Assembly: GCA_947627625.1 (NCBI GenBank)
Contig: CANQWR010000004.1
Location: forward strand, 42,902-106,901
DNA length: 64,000 nt
From: an uncultured Ruminococcus sp.
Lineage (GTDB): Bacteria; Bacillota; Clostridia; Oscillospirales; Ruminococcaceae
Reading direction: 5' to 3'
In this document: one piece after another, positions 50,489 to 59,027 of the stretch
Layout of the letters: every line of letters begins with the position of its first letter
Position numbering within the stretch: the stretch's first letter is position 1
Program-made: the position numbers and the translations under genes
The notes under the pieces: generated by a model
Database searches by the model: none
Seen by the model: the letters and a program-made list of their open reading frames with translations, nothing else
What the model was told of the DNA's origin: nothing

Positions 50489-51169
50489 ATGAAAAGATTT
50501 TTGTACATTATCCTTGCCGTTTTGACGGTTTTTTCCGCAGCCGTACCCGTGACGGCTTTTGCACTTGATTTTGACCCGCATTATCTGTATGTGGAGTGCG
50601 AAAATGCCCCCGAAGGTACTGTCTATGCGGACGTTCTTGTGAAATTTAAGGACAATGATTCCGGTTACAGGGATTTCACCTCTCCGCCCGAACGCCTTGA
50701 AAAAAAGTACACCGACAGCACGGGCAACACAAGGTACATATTCAAAAAGCTGAACATCACCGAAAACAGCGAAATAGCTGTGCTGAATATTGACGGCTAC
50801 AGTTCCCTGACGCTCCATTCGGGAGAGGTAAAAAAATTTACAATATATAAAGAAGATTATATGTGTTCTGACGAAATATCACTTGAGTGCAACGCAGAGG
50901 ACCTGTATAAAAAATATAAAAATTTCAGGATTGCCTATGTTGACGGAAACGGAAAAGTTTTACAAATCACAAATAAATCTCACGGTAAAAATTATGATTT
51001 GGACAACCCCTATGCTGTCACAGCGGACGGTGATTCCACGTCTTTCAGGTACTGGGGCATATCACCTTTTGAACTTGCAATACCCGTCTGCATTTTAGTT
51101 TTAGTCGCAGGAGTCCCCGCTTTTATAGTTATAAAAAATACTTTCAGCTATTTTATAAATAAAGAATAG
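50489..51169 (+). CDS. Exported membrane-anchored protein of unknown function
   Basis: A 226-residue protein: a signal peptide (KRFLYIILAVLTVFSAAVPV, cut near TAFA at about 25), an extracellular domain of about 165 residues (DFDPHYLYVECENAPEGTVY at its start) and one C-terminal helix (FELAIPVCILVLVAGVPAF, about 194-212) with a short cytoplasmic tail. I do not recognise the domain. ATG 50489 follows GGGAGTGA. The strong promoter suggests notable expression. It is a single gene. Confidence 0.75.
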   Translation: MKRFLYIILAVLTVFSAAVPVTAFALDFDPHYLYVECENAPEGTVYADVLVKFKDNDSGYRDFTSPPERLEKKYTDSTGNTRYIFKKLNITENSEIAVLNIDGYSSLTLHSGEVKKFTIYKEDYMCSDEISLECNAEDLYKKYKNFRIAYVDGNGKVLQITNKSHGKNYDLDNPYAVTADGDSTSFRYWGISPFELAIPVCILVLVAGVPAFIVIKNTFSYFINKE

Positions 51170-51182
51170 TTTTCGGTATCTC

Positions 51183-51211
51183 TTGCATTGCGGGGAATTT
51201 TGTGGTATAAT
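51183..51211 (+). promoter_or_regulatory. Promoter of fhs
   Basis: TTGCAT (51183-51188), 17 bp, TATAAT (51206-51211) with extended TG-n, 35 bp before the start codon. Confidence 0.75.
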
Positions 51212-51246
51212 AAATTTCAGAAATCAAAAAACGGAGGTATATTGTC

Positions 51247-52923
51247 ATGTTATCTGATATAGAAATCGCACAGGGTGCGAATATGAAAAAAATAAGTCAA
51301 ATAGCGTCAGAAATCGGGGTGGGGGAGGAGTACCTTGAGCCTTACGGTCACTATAAGGCTAAACTGTCGGAGGGTCTCTATTCAAAACTCGCCCTTGAAG
51401 ACGACGGCAAACTGATTCTTGTCACGGCAATAAATCCGACTCCCGCAGGAGAGGGCAAAACCACAGTCAGCGTGGGACTTGCTCAGGCTATGGGACGTAT
51501 AGGGAAAAAGGCTGTCCTTGCACTCCGTGAACCGTCTCTCGGTCCTGTTTTCGGAATAAAAGGCGGTGCAGCGGGAGGGGGTTACTCCCAAGCCGTTCCC
51601 ATGGAGGACATAAATCTGCACTTCACAGGCGATATGCACGCCATTACTTCCGCTAATAATTTGCTCTGTGCGATGATTGACAACCATATTCATCAGGGCA
51701 ATGAGCTGAAAATTGACCAGAGGAGAATTTTATTCAAACGCTGTCTCGATATGAACGACAGGGCTTTGAGAGATATTGTCGTGGGACTTGGTGGAAAGCC
51801 GAACGGTTTCCCACGTGAGGACGGTTTTAATATAACAGTTGCCTCTGAAATTATGGCGATACTGTGTCTCGCCTCCGATTTGAGCGACCTGAAAAAACGT
51901 CTTGAAAATATACTTGTAGCCTATAATTTGGACGGTGAACCAGTCTTTGCCAAAGAAATAGGCTGTTGCGGAGCGATGACTGCACTCCTCAAAGACGCTC
52001 TGAAACCCAATCTTGTGCAGACTCTCGAAAACAATCCCGTCCTTATACACGGCGGTCCTTTTGCAAATATAGCACACGGCTGTAACTCTCTGAGGGCTAC
52101 TAAACTCGCTCTCAAACTTGGGGACTACTGCATAACGGAAGCGGGTTTCGGTTCGGACTTGGGTGCTGAAAAATTTTTTGACATAAAGTGCAGATACGGC
52201 AAATTGAAACCGTCCTGTGTGGTACTCGTTGCGACGGTCAGGGCTTTGAAGTACAACGGAAAAGTCCCGAAAGACAGTCTTTCAGAAGAAAATATGTGGG
52301 CACTCGAAAAGGGCATAGAGAATCTGAGGGTGCACATTGAAAATATGCACAAGTACCACGTTCCCGTTGTGGTGGCAATAAACAGGTTCCACACCGACAC
52401 CGACAGAGAACTTGAATTTGTGCGTGATTTCTGTGAGAAGATGGGCGTGGAAGTCTCAATGTGTGAGGTGTTCGCAAAAGGCGGTGAAGGCGGTGTTGAC
52501 CTCGCAAACAAGGTCTGTGAGACAATTTCGCTCTGCGGGGAAAATTCCGATTTCAAGCCGCTCTACGCAAGCGATTTGTCTATAAAGGACAAAGTTGAAA
52601 AAATTGCAAGGGAGATTTACCGTGCGGACAGAGTGAAGTACACAAGACAGGCTGAAAAGGCGATAAAGGACATAGAAAATCTCGGTTTCAGGGATTTGCC
52701 CGTGTGCGTTGCAAAGACACAGTATTCGCTTTCGGACGACCCCTCACTACTTGGAAAGCCTAAGAATTTCAGTATAACGGTTCGTGATGCAAAAGTGTGT
52801 TCGGGAGCAGGTTTTGTCGTTATCTACACGGGAGACATTCTCACAATGCCCGGGCTTCCGAAAAAGCCCTCCGCACTGGGAATTGACTGCGATTCCGACG
52901 GCGTTATAACCGGACTTTTCTGA
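51247..52923 (+). CDS. fhs: Formate-tetrahydrofolate ligase
   Basis: ATP-dependent activation of formate to 10-formyl-THF, supplying one-carbon units for purines and fMet. It is 558 residues, the normal length. ATP-site motif [18 protein letters not shown] (about 60-77), then [23 protein letters not shown] and NKKFSI-like later parts. ACGGAGGT precedes the ATG. Its stop lies 10 bp before tsaE, so read-through into the tsa genes is probable. Confidence 0.97.
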   Translation: MLSDIEIAQGANMKKISQIASEIGVGEEYLEPYGHYKAKLSEGLYSKLALEDDGKLILVTAINPTPAGEGKTTVSVGLAQAMGRIGKKAVLALREPSLGPVFGIKGGAAGGGYSQAVPMEDINLHFTGDMHAITSANNLLCAMIDNHIHQGNELKIDQRRILFKRCLDMNDRALRDIVVGLGGKPNGFPREDGFNITVASEIMAILCLASDLSDLKKRLENILVAYNLDGEPVFAKEIGCCGAMTALLKDALKPNLVQTLENNPVLIHGGPFANIAHGCNSLRATKLALKLGDYCITEAGFGSDLGAEKFFDIKCRYGKLKPSCVVLVATVRALKYNGKVPKDSLSEENMWALEKGIENLRVHIENMHKYHVPVVVAINRFHTDTDRELEFVRDFCEKMGVEVSMCEVFAKGGEGGVDLANKVCETISLCGENSDFKPLYASDLSIKDKVEKIAREIYRADRVKYTRQAEKAIKDIENLGFRDLPVCVAKTQYSLSDDPSLLGKPKNFSITVRDAKVCSGAGFVVIYTGDILTMPGLPKKPSALGIDCDSDGVITGLF

Positions 52924-52933
52924 GGTGGACGCA

Positions 52934-53392
52934 ATGGGTGAAAATACAAAAAAAATAGTGACGGGTTCTTATGAAGAGACCGTAAAAGAGGGCGAAAAAT
53001 TCGGGAAAACTCTCAAAAAGGGCGATGTAGTCGCATTCAGAGGCGGTCTCGGCACGGGGAAAACTGCCTTTATAACGGGAGTTGTATCGGGAGCAGGTCT
53101 TGAAAAAGCGGAGGTCAGTTCCCCGACATTTGCAATACTGAACGAGTATATCGGAGAAGATATAAATATATATCACTTCGATATGTACAGAATTTCGGGG
53201 GAGAGAAGTCTTGAGTCGACAGGCTTTTTTGACTGCGATTTCAAAGACGGCATAGCCCTGATAGAGTGGTCTGAAAATATAGAGGAGTTTCTCCCAAAAG
53301 GCACGATTTCTGTCACTATGAACATGACAGGCGAAAACGAGAGGGAGATAACAATAACAGGAGGTGAAAACAATGCTGATTCTGGGAATTGA
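52934..53392 (+). CDS. tsaE: tRNA threonylcarbamoyladenosine biosynthesis ATPase TsaE
   Basis: ATPase of the t6A37 tRNA modification complex with TsaB and TsaD. 152 residues. P-loop GGLGTGKTAF (about 39-48) and YHFDMYRI (about 80) with VALIEWSENI-like motif are typical. ATG 52934 follows GAGGTGG. It overlaps tsaB by 20 bp. tsaD is not in the window. Confidence 0.94.
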   Translation: MGENTKKIVTGSYEETVKEGEKFGKTLKKGDVVAFRGGLGTGKTAFITGVVSGAGLEKAEVSSPTFAILNEYIGEDINIYHFDMYRISGERSLESTGFFDCDFKDGIALIEWSENIEEFLPKGTISVTMNMTGENEREITITGGENNADSGN

Positions 53393-54065
53393 CACATCAG
53401 GAAAAAATGCGTCGGTGGCGGTTTTCGACACGGACAGCGAGAGTTTTCTTGCGGGGAACTCCATCTGCACACAGAAAACTCACTCACAGATAATAATGCC
53501 TATGGTGAAAAATATTTTAAGTCAGGCAGAAAAAAAGCTGACGGACATTGAAGTCATAGCAGTCGCAAACGGTCCGGGTTCTTATACAGGTCTCAGGATA
53601 GGTGTTTCGGCGGTCAAGGCTATGGGTTTTGCACTGGACTGCAAGTGTGCGGGAGTTTCGACACTCAAAGCCCTTGCGTACAATAACATAGCTTGTAAGG
53701 GAGTAATATGTGCGGTCATGGGTGCAAGGGCTGAACTTGTCTACACGGCGGTTTACAAGAGTGACGGTTACAGTCTTGAGACAATGGTTCAGGACTGCAT
53801 AATGAACCGTGACGAACTTGCGGAGACACTTGCCCTGAACGGTGAGCCTGTGACACTTTGCGGTGACGGTTCTCCCGACTTTTTCACTGAATATCGCTCT
53901 CAGATGTTCACAATAGCACCTCCGCAGAGCAGGGTACAGAGCGCATACGGCGTTTGCCTTGCATCTATCTCAGCGGAGCAGGTCTCCGCACAGGAACTTG
54001 AAATTGCGTATCTACAGAAGGTAAAAGCCGAAAAGGAACTTGAGGAGAAAGCTAATGGAAGATAA
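53373..54065 (+). CDS. tsaB: tRNA threonylcarbamoyladenosine biosynthesis protein TsaB
   Basis: A 230-residue ASKHA-fold partner of TsaD. It starts ILGIDTSGKNASVAVF and has VANGPGSYTGLRIGVSAVKAM (about 65-85), the defining motif. ATG 53373 follows AGGAGGTG. The usual rimI-tsaD pair does not follow; an unknown gene overlaps its end by 11 bp instead. Confidence 0.94.
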   Translation: MLILGIDTSGKNASVAVFDTDSESFLAGNSICTQKTHSQIIMPMVKNILSQAEKKLTDIEVIAVANGPGSYTGLRIGVSAVKAMGFALDCKCAGVSTLKALAYNNIACKGVICAVMGARAELVYTAVYKSDGYSLETMVQDCIMNRDELAETLALNGEPVTLCGDGSPDFFTEYRSQMFTIAPPQSRVQSAYGVCLASISAEQVSAQELEIAYLQKVKAEKELEEKANGR

Positions 54066-54489
54066 TAAAATCAAAGAGACTGCCGAAATTATAGAGAAGA
54101 TTTCCGATATTCTGAGCAGGGGCGAGAAGTCGGGGGAGATTTCGGCACTCAAAGAACACCTTGAAAGTCTCACCGGACGTGAAAATATAGACGTTGAGCA
54201 GTTCCGTGATTTTTGGACGTTCACAAATTCGGAGTCCCTTGCCGAGAGACTTTTAATGCCCGAAGCCGAGAAGATTAAATTGTCCGACAGCGATATTCAC
54301 AGGATAGTCAAAAAAATCTGTCTTGCGGACTACTCCGAAGCCGAAACGGATTACTGGATAGAAGTTCTTGAAAAAGTTACAGGGTTGCCCGTGTCGGACT
54401 ACATCTATTTTCCGTATCTTATGGGACTTGAATCGGAGGCGGACGAGGCTGAAATTGCCGAAAAAATAATAGAGGACAGGGTATGTTAA
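54055..54489 (+). CDS. Acidic hypothetical protein downstream of tsaB
   Basis: A 144-residue, acidic, probably helical and cytosolic protein without a family I recognise (EIIEKISDILSRGEKSGE near the start; YFPYLMGLESEADEAEIAEK near the end). GAGGAGAAA precedes the ATG, which overlaps tsaB. Its fixed place in the fhs-tsa-rpiB chain argues that it is real. Confidence 0.75.
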   Translation: MEDNKIKETAEIIEKISDILSRGEKSGEISALKEHLESLTGRENIDVEQFRDFWTFTNSESLAERLLMPEAEKIKLSDSDIHRIVKKICLADYSEAETDYWIEVLEKVTGLPVSDYIYFPYLMGLESEADEAEIAEKIIEDRVC

Positions 54490-54513
54490 ATATATAAGTT
54501 CAGGAGGTAAAAA

Positions 54514-54954
54514 ATGATAGCGATAGGTTGTGACCATGCAGGAGTTGAGATGAAAAGAGCCGTTATTGAAGCTCTCTCCGAAAAGGGTTTTGAATTTCTC
54601 GACATGGGTACGGACGGGGAGAAGTGTGACTACCCCGACATAGCGGTGTCTGTCTGTGGGGAGATAATTTCGGGCAGGTGCGACATGGGCATACTGATAT
54701 GCGGTACGGGAATAGGAATGTCCATATCCGCAAACAAGATAAACGGCATAAGAGCAGGCGTCTGTAGCGAGACTTTTTCCGCAAAGTACACGAGACTCCA
54801 CAACAACGCAAACGTCCTCTGCATGGGTGCGAGAACTATAGGCTGCGGACTTGCCGTTGAGATAGCGGAAGTTTTCCTGACAACGGGTTTTGAAGGCGGC
54901 AGACACCAGAGGAGACTTGACATAATAAGCAATATTGAAAACTCACAGAGATAA
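54514..54954 (+). CDS. rpiB: Ribose-5-phosphate isomerase B
   Basis: Interconverts ribulose-5-P and ribose-5-P. 146 residues. IAIGCDHAGVEMKRA at the start (Asp-His site), DYPDIAVSVCGEI, and GILICGTGIGMSISANKINGIRAG (about 64-88) with the catalytic Cys in ICGTG; NNANVLCMGARTIG later. CAGGAGGT precedes the ATG. Together with upp it supplies PRPP-linked metabolism. Confidence 0.96.
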   Translation: MIAIGCDHAGVEMKRAVIEALSEKGFEFLDMGTDGEKCDYPDIAVSVCGEIISGRCDMGILICGTGIGMSISANKINGIRAGVCSETFSAKYTRLHNNANVLCMGARTIGCGLAVEIAEVFLTTGFEGGRHQRRLDIISNIENSQR

Positions 54955-55032
54955 TTAAATATTAAAAATAAATATTAAATATAATAATATTAAAAAAATA
55001 AAAATAAAAAACAATTAACAGGAGGTATTCAC

Positions 55033-55662
55033 ATGGCTGGTTTGCACATAATAGACCACCCGCTTGTTCAGCACAAGATTTCACTTCTCAGGGACAAGAA
55101 CACAGGTACAAAGGAGTTCAGGGAACTTGTCTCCGAAATATCGATGCTGATATGTTACGAGGCGACAAGGGATTTGCCCTTAAAGGAGATAGAACTTGAA
55201 ACTCCCGTAGCAATGGCTAAGACAAAAGTAATCTCAGGCAGAAAACTTGCGTTTGTGCCGATTCTGCGTGCGGGTCTCGGTATGACGGAGGGAGCTTCCG
55301 CACTTGTTCCCGCTGCAAAGATAGGTCACATAGGGCTGTTCCGTGACCCCGACACAAAGGTTTCCGTGAAGTACTACTCAAAACTTCCCGAGGACATAGC
55401 AGAGCGTGATGTCATAATAACAGACCCCATGATTGCGACGGGACACTCCGCAAAGACGGCTGTGCAGATAATCAAGGACAGGGGAGTTAAAAACATAAAA
55501 TTCATGTGTGTTATATGTTCCCCCGAGGGCATTGAGACTCTCACTACCGCACACCCCGATATTGACATATATGCGGGTGTCATGGACACAGGGCTGAACG
55601 AGGAGAAGTACATAGTTCCCGGAGTAGGTGATGCGGGAGACAGGATGTTCGGAACAAAGTAA
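55033..55662 (+). CDS. upp: Uracil phosphoribosyltransferase
   Basis: Salvages uracil with PRPP to UMP. 209 residues. [20 protein letters not shown], the PRPP motif [18 protein letters not shown] (about 124-141) and the C-terminal [17 protein letters not shown] are diagnostic. A 65-bp spacer of almost pure A/T separates it from rpiB; CAGGAGGT precedes the ATG. Confidence 0.97.
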   Translation: MAGLHIIDHPLVQHKISLLRDKNTGTKEFRELVSEISMLICYEATRDLPLKEIELETPVAMAKTKVISGRKLAFVPILRAGLGMTEGASALVPAAKIGHIGLFRDPDTKVSVKYYSKLPEDIAERDVIITDPMIATGHSAKTAVQIIKDRGVKNIKFMCVICSPEGIETLTTAHPDIDIYAGVMDTGLNEEKYIVPGVGDAGDRMFGTK

Positions 55663-55708
55663 AAAACGGCACGGAAAGGGTGTCCGCAATAAAGAAGGAG
55701 GTATTTTA

Positions 55709-56293
55709 GTGGAGGAGAGAAACTATTCAATGGACATTGCCGAGGCGATGAACGATTTTCTCTTGGAGGACGGCTGGCATTTCAGTTTTGATGATGAAAA
55801 GGGCTTTTTTATCTTTTCGCTCAGTATAACGGGCAAGATTAAAAAGATTGACTATGTTATCAGCATAAAAAATGACGGCTATATCGTGTACGCAATTTCG
55901 CCAATCGGTGCAGACAAGGAAGACAGAAAGATGATGCTGAAAATGGCTGATTTCGTGGCAAGGGCAAATTTCGGGCTGAAATACGGAAATTTTGAACTGG
56001 ATATGGACGACGGTGACATTCGTTTCAAATTTTCGGTTTCGTGTGACGATTTTACTCCGCCTGTCGAACTGCTAAGGAGGAGTGTCTACACTCCCGCACA
56101 GATGTTCGGACGCTACAGTTCGGGTATAACAGAGATGATTTTCGGCAGAATGACCCCGTCAGAGGCAATTGACAGGTGTGAAAATCCCGACAAGAGCAGG
56201 CTTGACAGACTTCTCAGCACTCTGCAAAAGGGTATCGAGATAAATCAGGACGAATGTGATAGTTACGACGACGATGACGACGAGGAGGAGTAA
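55709..56293 (+). CDS. YbjN-domain-like protein with acidic tail
   Basis: A 194-residue protein resembling the YbjN sensory-transduction-regulator-like domain (DGWHFSFDDEKGFFIFSLSI; MLKMADFVARANFGLKYGNFELD; DDGDIRFKFSVSCDD), ending in an all Asp/Glu tail. GTG 55709 follows AAGGAGG; the longer frame overlaps upp. Function is unknown. A bidirectional terminator follows. Confidence 0.75.
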   Translation: MEERNYSMDIAEAMNDFLLEDGWHFSFDDEKGFFIFSLSITGKIKKIDYVISIKNDGYIVYAISPIGADKEDRKMMLKMADFVARANFGLKYGNFELDMDDGDIRFKFSVSCDDFTPPVELLRRSVYTPAQMFGRYSSGITEMIFGRMTPSEAIDRCENPDKSRLDRLLSTLQKGIEINQDECDSYDDDDDEEE

Positions 56294-56345
56294 TTGAAAC
56301 TCCGCCATAACAGCGTTAGATAATAAAAAATAAAATAAAAATAAA

Positions 56346-56387
56346 AATGAACCGCACACGGAATATGCGTCCCATGTGCGGTTCATT
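56346..56387. terminator. Bidirectional terminator between the YbjN-like gene and eno
   Basis: A 13-bp stem AATGAACCGCACA/TGTGCGGTTCATT (56346-56387) with T-rich tract on the plus side (TTTTA) and TTTTTAT on the minus side. It closes both the fhs-to-YbjN chain and eno. Confidence 0.9.
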
Positions 56388-56411
56388 TTATAAAAGGAGA
56401 TGATTTGTAGA

Positions 56412-57761
<1,350 letters not shown>

Positions 57762-57813
57762 TTAACGTGCGGAACACGCAGGCAGGCAACAACAGTAAAA
57801 ATGTGCCAATAAT

Positions 57814-57842
57814 ATGATAACACTTTCATTTTATTTTGTCAA
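57814..57842 (-). promoter_or_regulatory. Promoter of eno
   Basis: Minus-strand TTGACA (57842-57837), 17 bp, TATCAT (57819-57814), leaving a leader of about 100 nt. Confidence 0.75.
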
Positions 57843-57968
57843 TAACATATAATCTCAAAAAACAATATTCAGCGTTTTGCACTAATTTTCATGTTCAATA
57901 TTGTCACAAAACACGAAAGAATTTGAACATCGGCAAGGACGTTTTTACAATGGGGGGTTCATGGGTGC

Positions 57969-58074
57969 AAAGTTCCCGTCCCGAACGTCCACCCCGAAAC
58001 AGTTTCGAAAAGTTCACCCCAAAGCGGAGCAGGGAAAAGTTTCCGTCCCGAACGTCCACCTCCGAAACAGCTTT
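57969..58074. repeat. Pair of 37-39 bp direct repeats upstream of feo
   Basis: In the 538 bp between eno and feoA two units (57969-58005 and 58036-58074) share AAGTT[CT]CCGTCCCGAACG and TCCACC[-T]CCGAAACAG-CTTT, separated by 30 bp that contain a third partial unit (AAAAGTTCACCCC). They are C-rich islands in an otherwise A/T-rich stretch. Small frames through them are not convincing genes. It could be a decayed G/C element or a local duplication. Confidence 0.7.
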
Positions 58075-58168
58075 AGTGAAATTCCGATAAAATAATTCCG
58101 ACTATGTGGAAATTTGTACACGATATTCACAAAATTATGTTAAAAAGTTATAAAATACTAACTTTTTG

Positions 58169-58197
58169 TTGACTTTTCTGTTAGACAGTGCTAATAT
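58169..58197 (+). promoter_or_regulatory. Promoter of the feo operon
   Basis: TTGACT (58169-58174), 17 bp, TAATAT (58192-58197). It overlaps the palindrome TTAG-ACAGTG-CTAA (58181-58194). Confidence 0.7.
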
Positions 58198-58223
58198 ATT
58201 AACAGTAAGTTAGTTATAACTAA
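58181..58223 (+). promoter_or_regulatory. Two TTAG...CTAA palindromes, DtxR/MntR-like iron operator
   Basis: TTAGACAGTGCTAA (58181-58194) lies across the -10 and TTAGTTATAACTAA (58210-58223), a perfect 14-bp palindrome, lies just after the start of transcription. TTAGG-N-CCTAA is the known half-site pattern of DtxR/IdeR-type iron repressors, so metal-dependent repression of feo is inferred. Confidence 0.55.
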
Positions 58224-58248
58224 TATTTTTACTTGAAGGAGTGATTTT

Positions 58249-58461
58249 ATGATACCTCTGGCTATGGCGGACGTTGGCTGTGAAAATATTATCCGCAAGG
58301 TCGGCGGAAACCCCGACACAAAGAAGTTTCTTGAAAATCTGGGTTTTGTGGTCGGCGGGGCTGTGACTGTCATAAACGAGATAAACGGCAATTTGATTGT
58401 GAATGTCAAGGATTCGAGAGTTGCCGTCAGCAAGGAGATGGCGTACAGGATAATGGTCTGA
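58249..58461 (+). CDS. feoA: FeoA-like ferrous iron transport protein (first copy)
   Basis: A 70-residue SH3-like protein of the FeoA family: GCENIIRKVGGNPDTKKFLENLGFVVG then VTVINEINGNLIVNVKDSRVAVSKEMA. It is thought to modulate the FeoB GTPase. GAAGGAGTG precedes the ATG. Followed after 33 bp by a second, different FeoA. Confidence 0.88.
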   Translation: MIPLAMADVGCENIIRKVGGNPDTKKFLENLGFVVGGAVTVINEINGNLIVNVKDSRVAVSKEMAYRIMV

Positions 58462-58494
58462 TATTTTAATTTTTACATTCGGGAGGATTTTTTT

Positions 58495-58719
58495 ATGAGC
58501 AGTAGTCTTAAAGAAGCAAAGATAGGTCAGACGGTGAAAGTCAGGAAGATAAACGGGGAGGGTGCGGTCAAAAGGCGTATAATGGACATGGGCATAACAA
58601 AGGGAGTAGAGATATTTGTCCGCAAAGTCGCCCCCCTCGGAGACCCTGTTGAGATTACGGTCAGGGGGTATGAACTGTCTCTGCGGAAGTCTGATGCGGA
58701 GATGATTGAGACGGAGTAA
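58495..58719 (+). CDS. feoA: FeoA-like ferrous iron transport protein (second copy)
   Basis: A 74-residue SH3-like FeoA: GQTVKVRKINGEGAVKRRIMDMGITKGVEIFVRKVAPLGDPVEITVRGYELSLRKSDAEMIE shows the family pattern RRLxxMGI and GDPxEIxVRGYxLSLR. It differs clearly from the first copy. GGGAGGA precedes the ATG. Confidence 0.92.
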   Translation: MSSSLKEAKIGQTVKVRKINGEGAVKRRIMDMGITKGVEIFVRKVAPLGDPVEITVRGYELSLRKSDAEMIETE

Positions 58720-58768
58720 TTTTTTTGTACTTAGATTAGCACGGGCTAACTTAATTTTATACAGTAGT

Positions 58769-58945
58769 GAACGATTAGGGGCAGGTTGCTTTGCCCCTGT
58801 TGGGGGGCGTTGCCCCCCCAAGCCCCCCTTAGAACGATAGGAGGCAGGGGGCTTTGCCCCCTGAACCCCCACTGGGGGCTCTGCCCCCAGACCCCCGCTG
58901 GGGGGAAGAATCCCCCCAGACCCCCCATGATGATCTACCGATTGT
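58769..58945 (+). repeat. G/C-hairpin repeat inside the feo operon
   Basis: Between feoA2 and feoB lie a shortened copy (AACGATTAGGGGC at 58769, GGGGGGC-GTT-GCCCCCC hairpin) and a complete canonical copy from AACGATAGGAGGC. Hairpin B is CTGGGGGC-TCT-GCCCCCAG and hairpin C CTGGGGGG-AAGAAT-CCCCCCAG, both in the changed-pair form. The right border is CATGATGATCTACCG. It fills most of the 308 bp gap; feoB expression must cross it or start after it. Confidence 0.92.
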
Positions 58946-59027
58946 TTTCGGAGTTTGGGGGGTGAAATCCCTGTCAATCTTAATAAATTATAATTTGACA
59001 AATCAAAATAAAGAAAGGATCTTTTAT

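Noticed and set aside
54253..54906. 217-codon minus-strand frame opposite rpiB (also 6593-7270 opposite murT)
   Set aside because: Antisense shadows of well-recognised genes, with no motif of their own.
58854..59027. N-terminal extension of feoB (and similar ones of murT from 5822 and proC from 41649)
   Set aside because: These codons come from repeat sequence. Strong ribosome binding sites and family alignment place the starts at 59028, 5954 and 41493.
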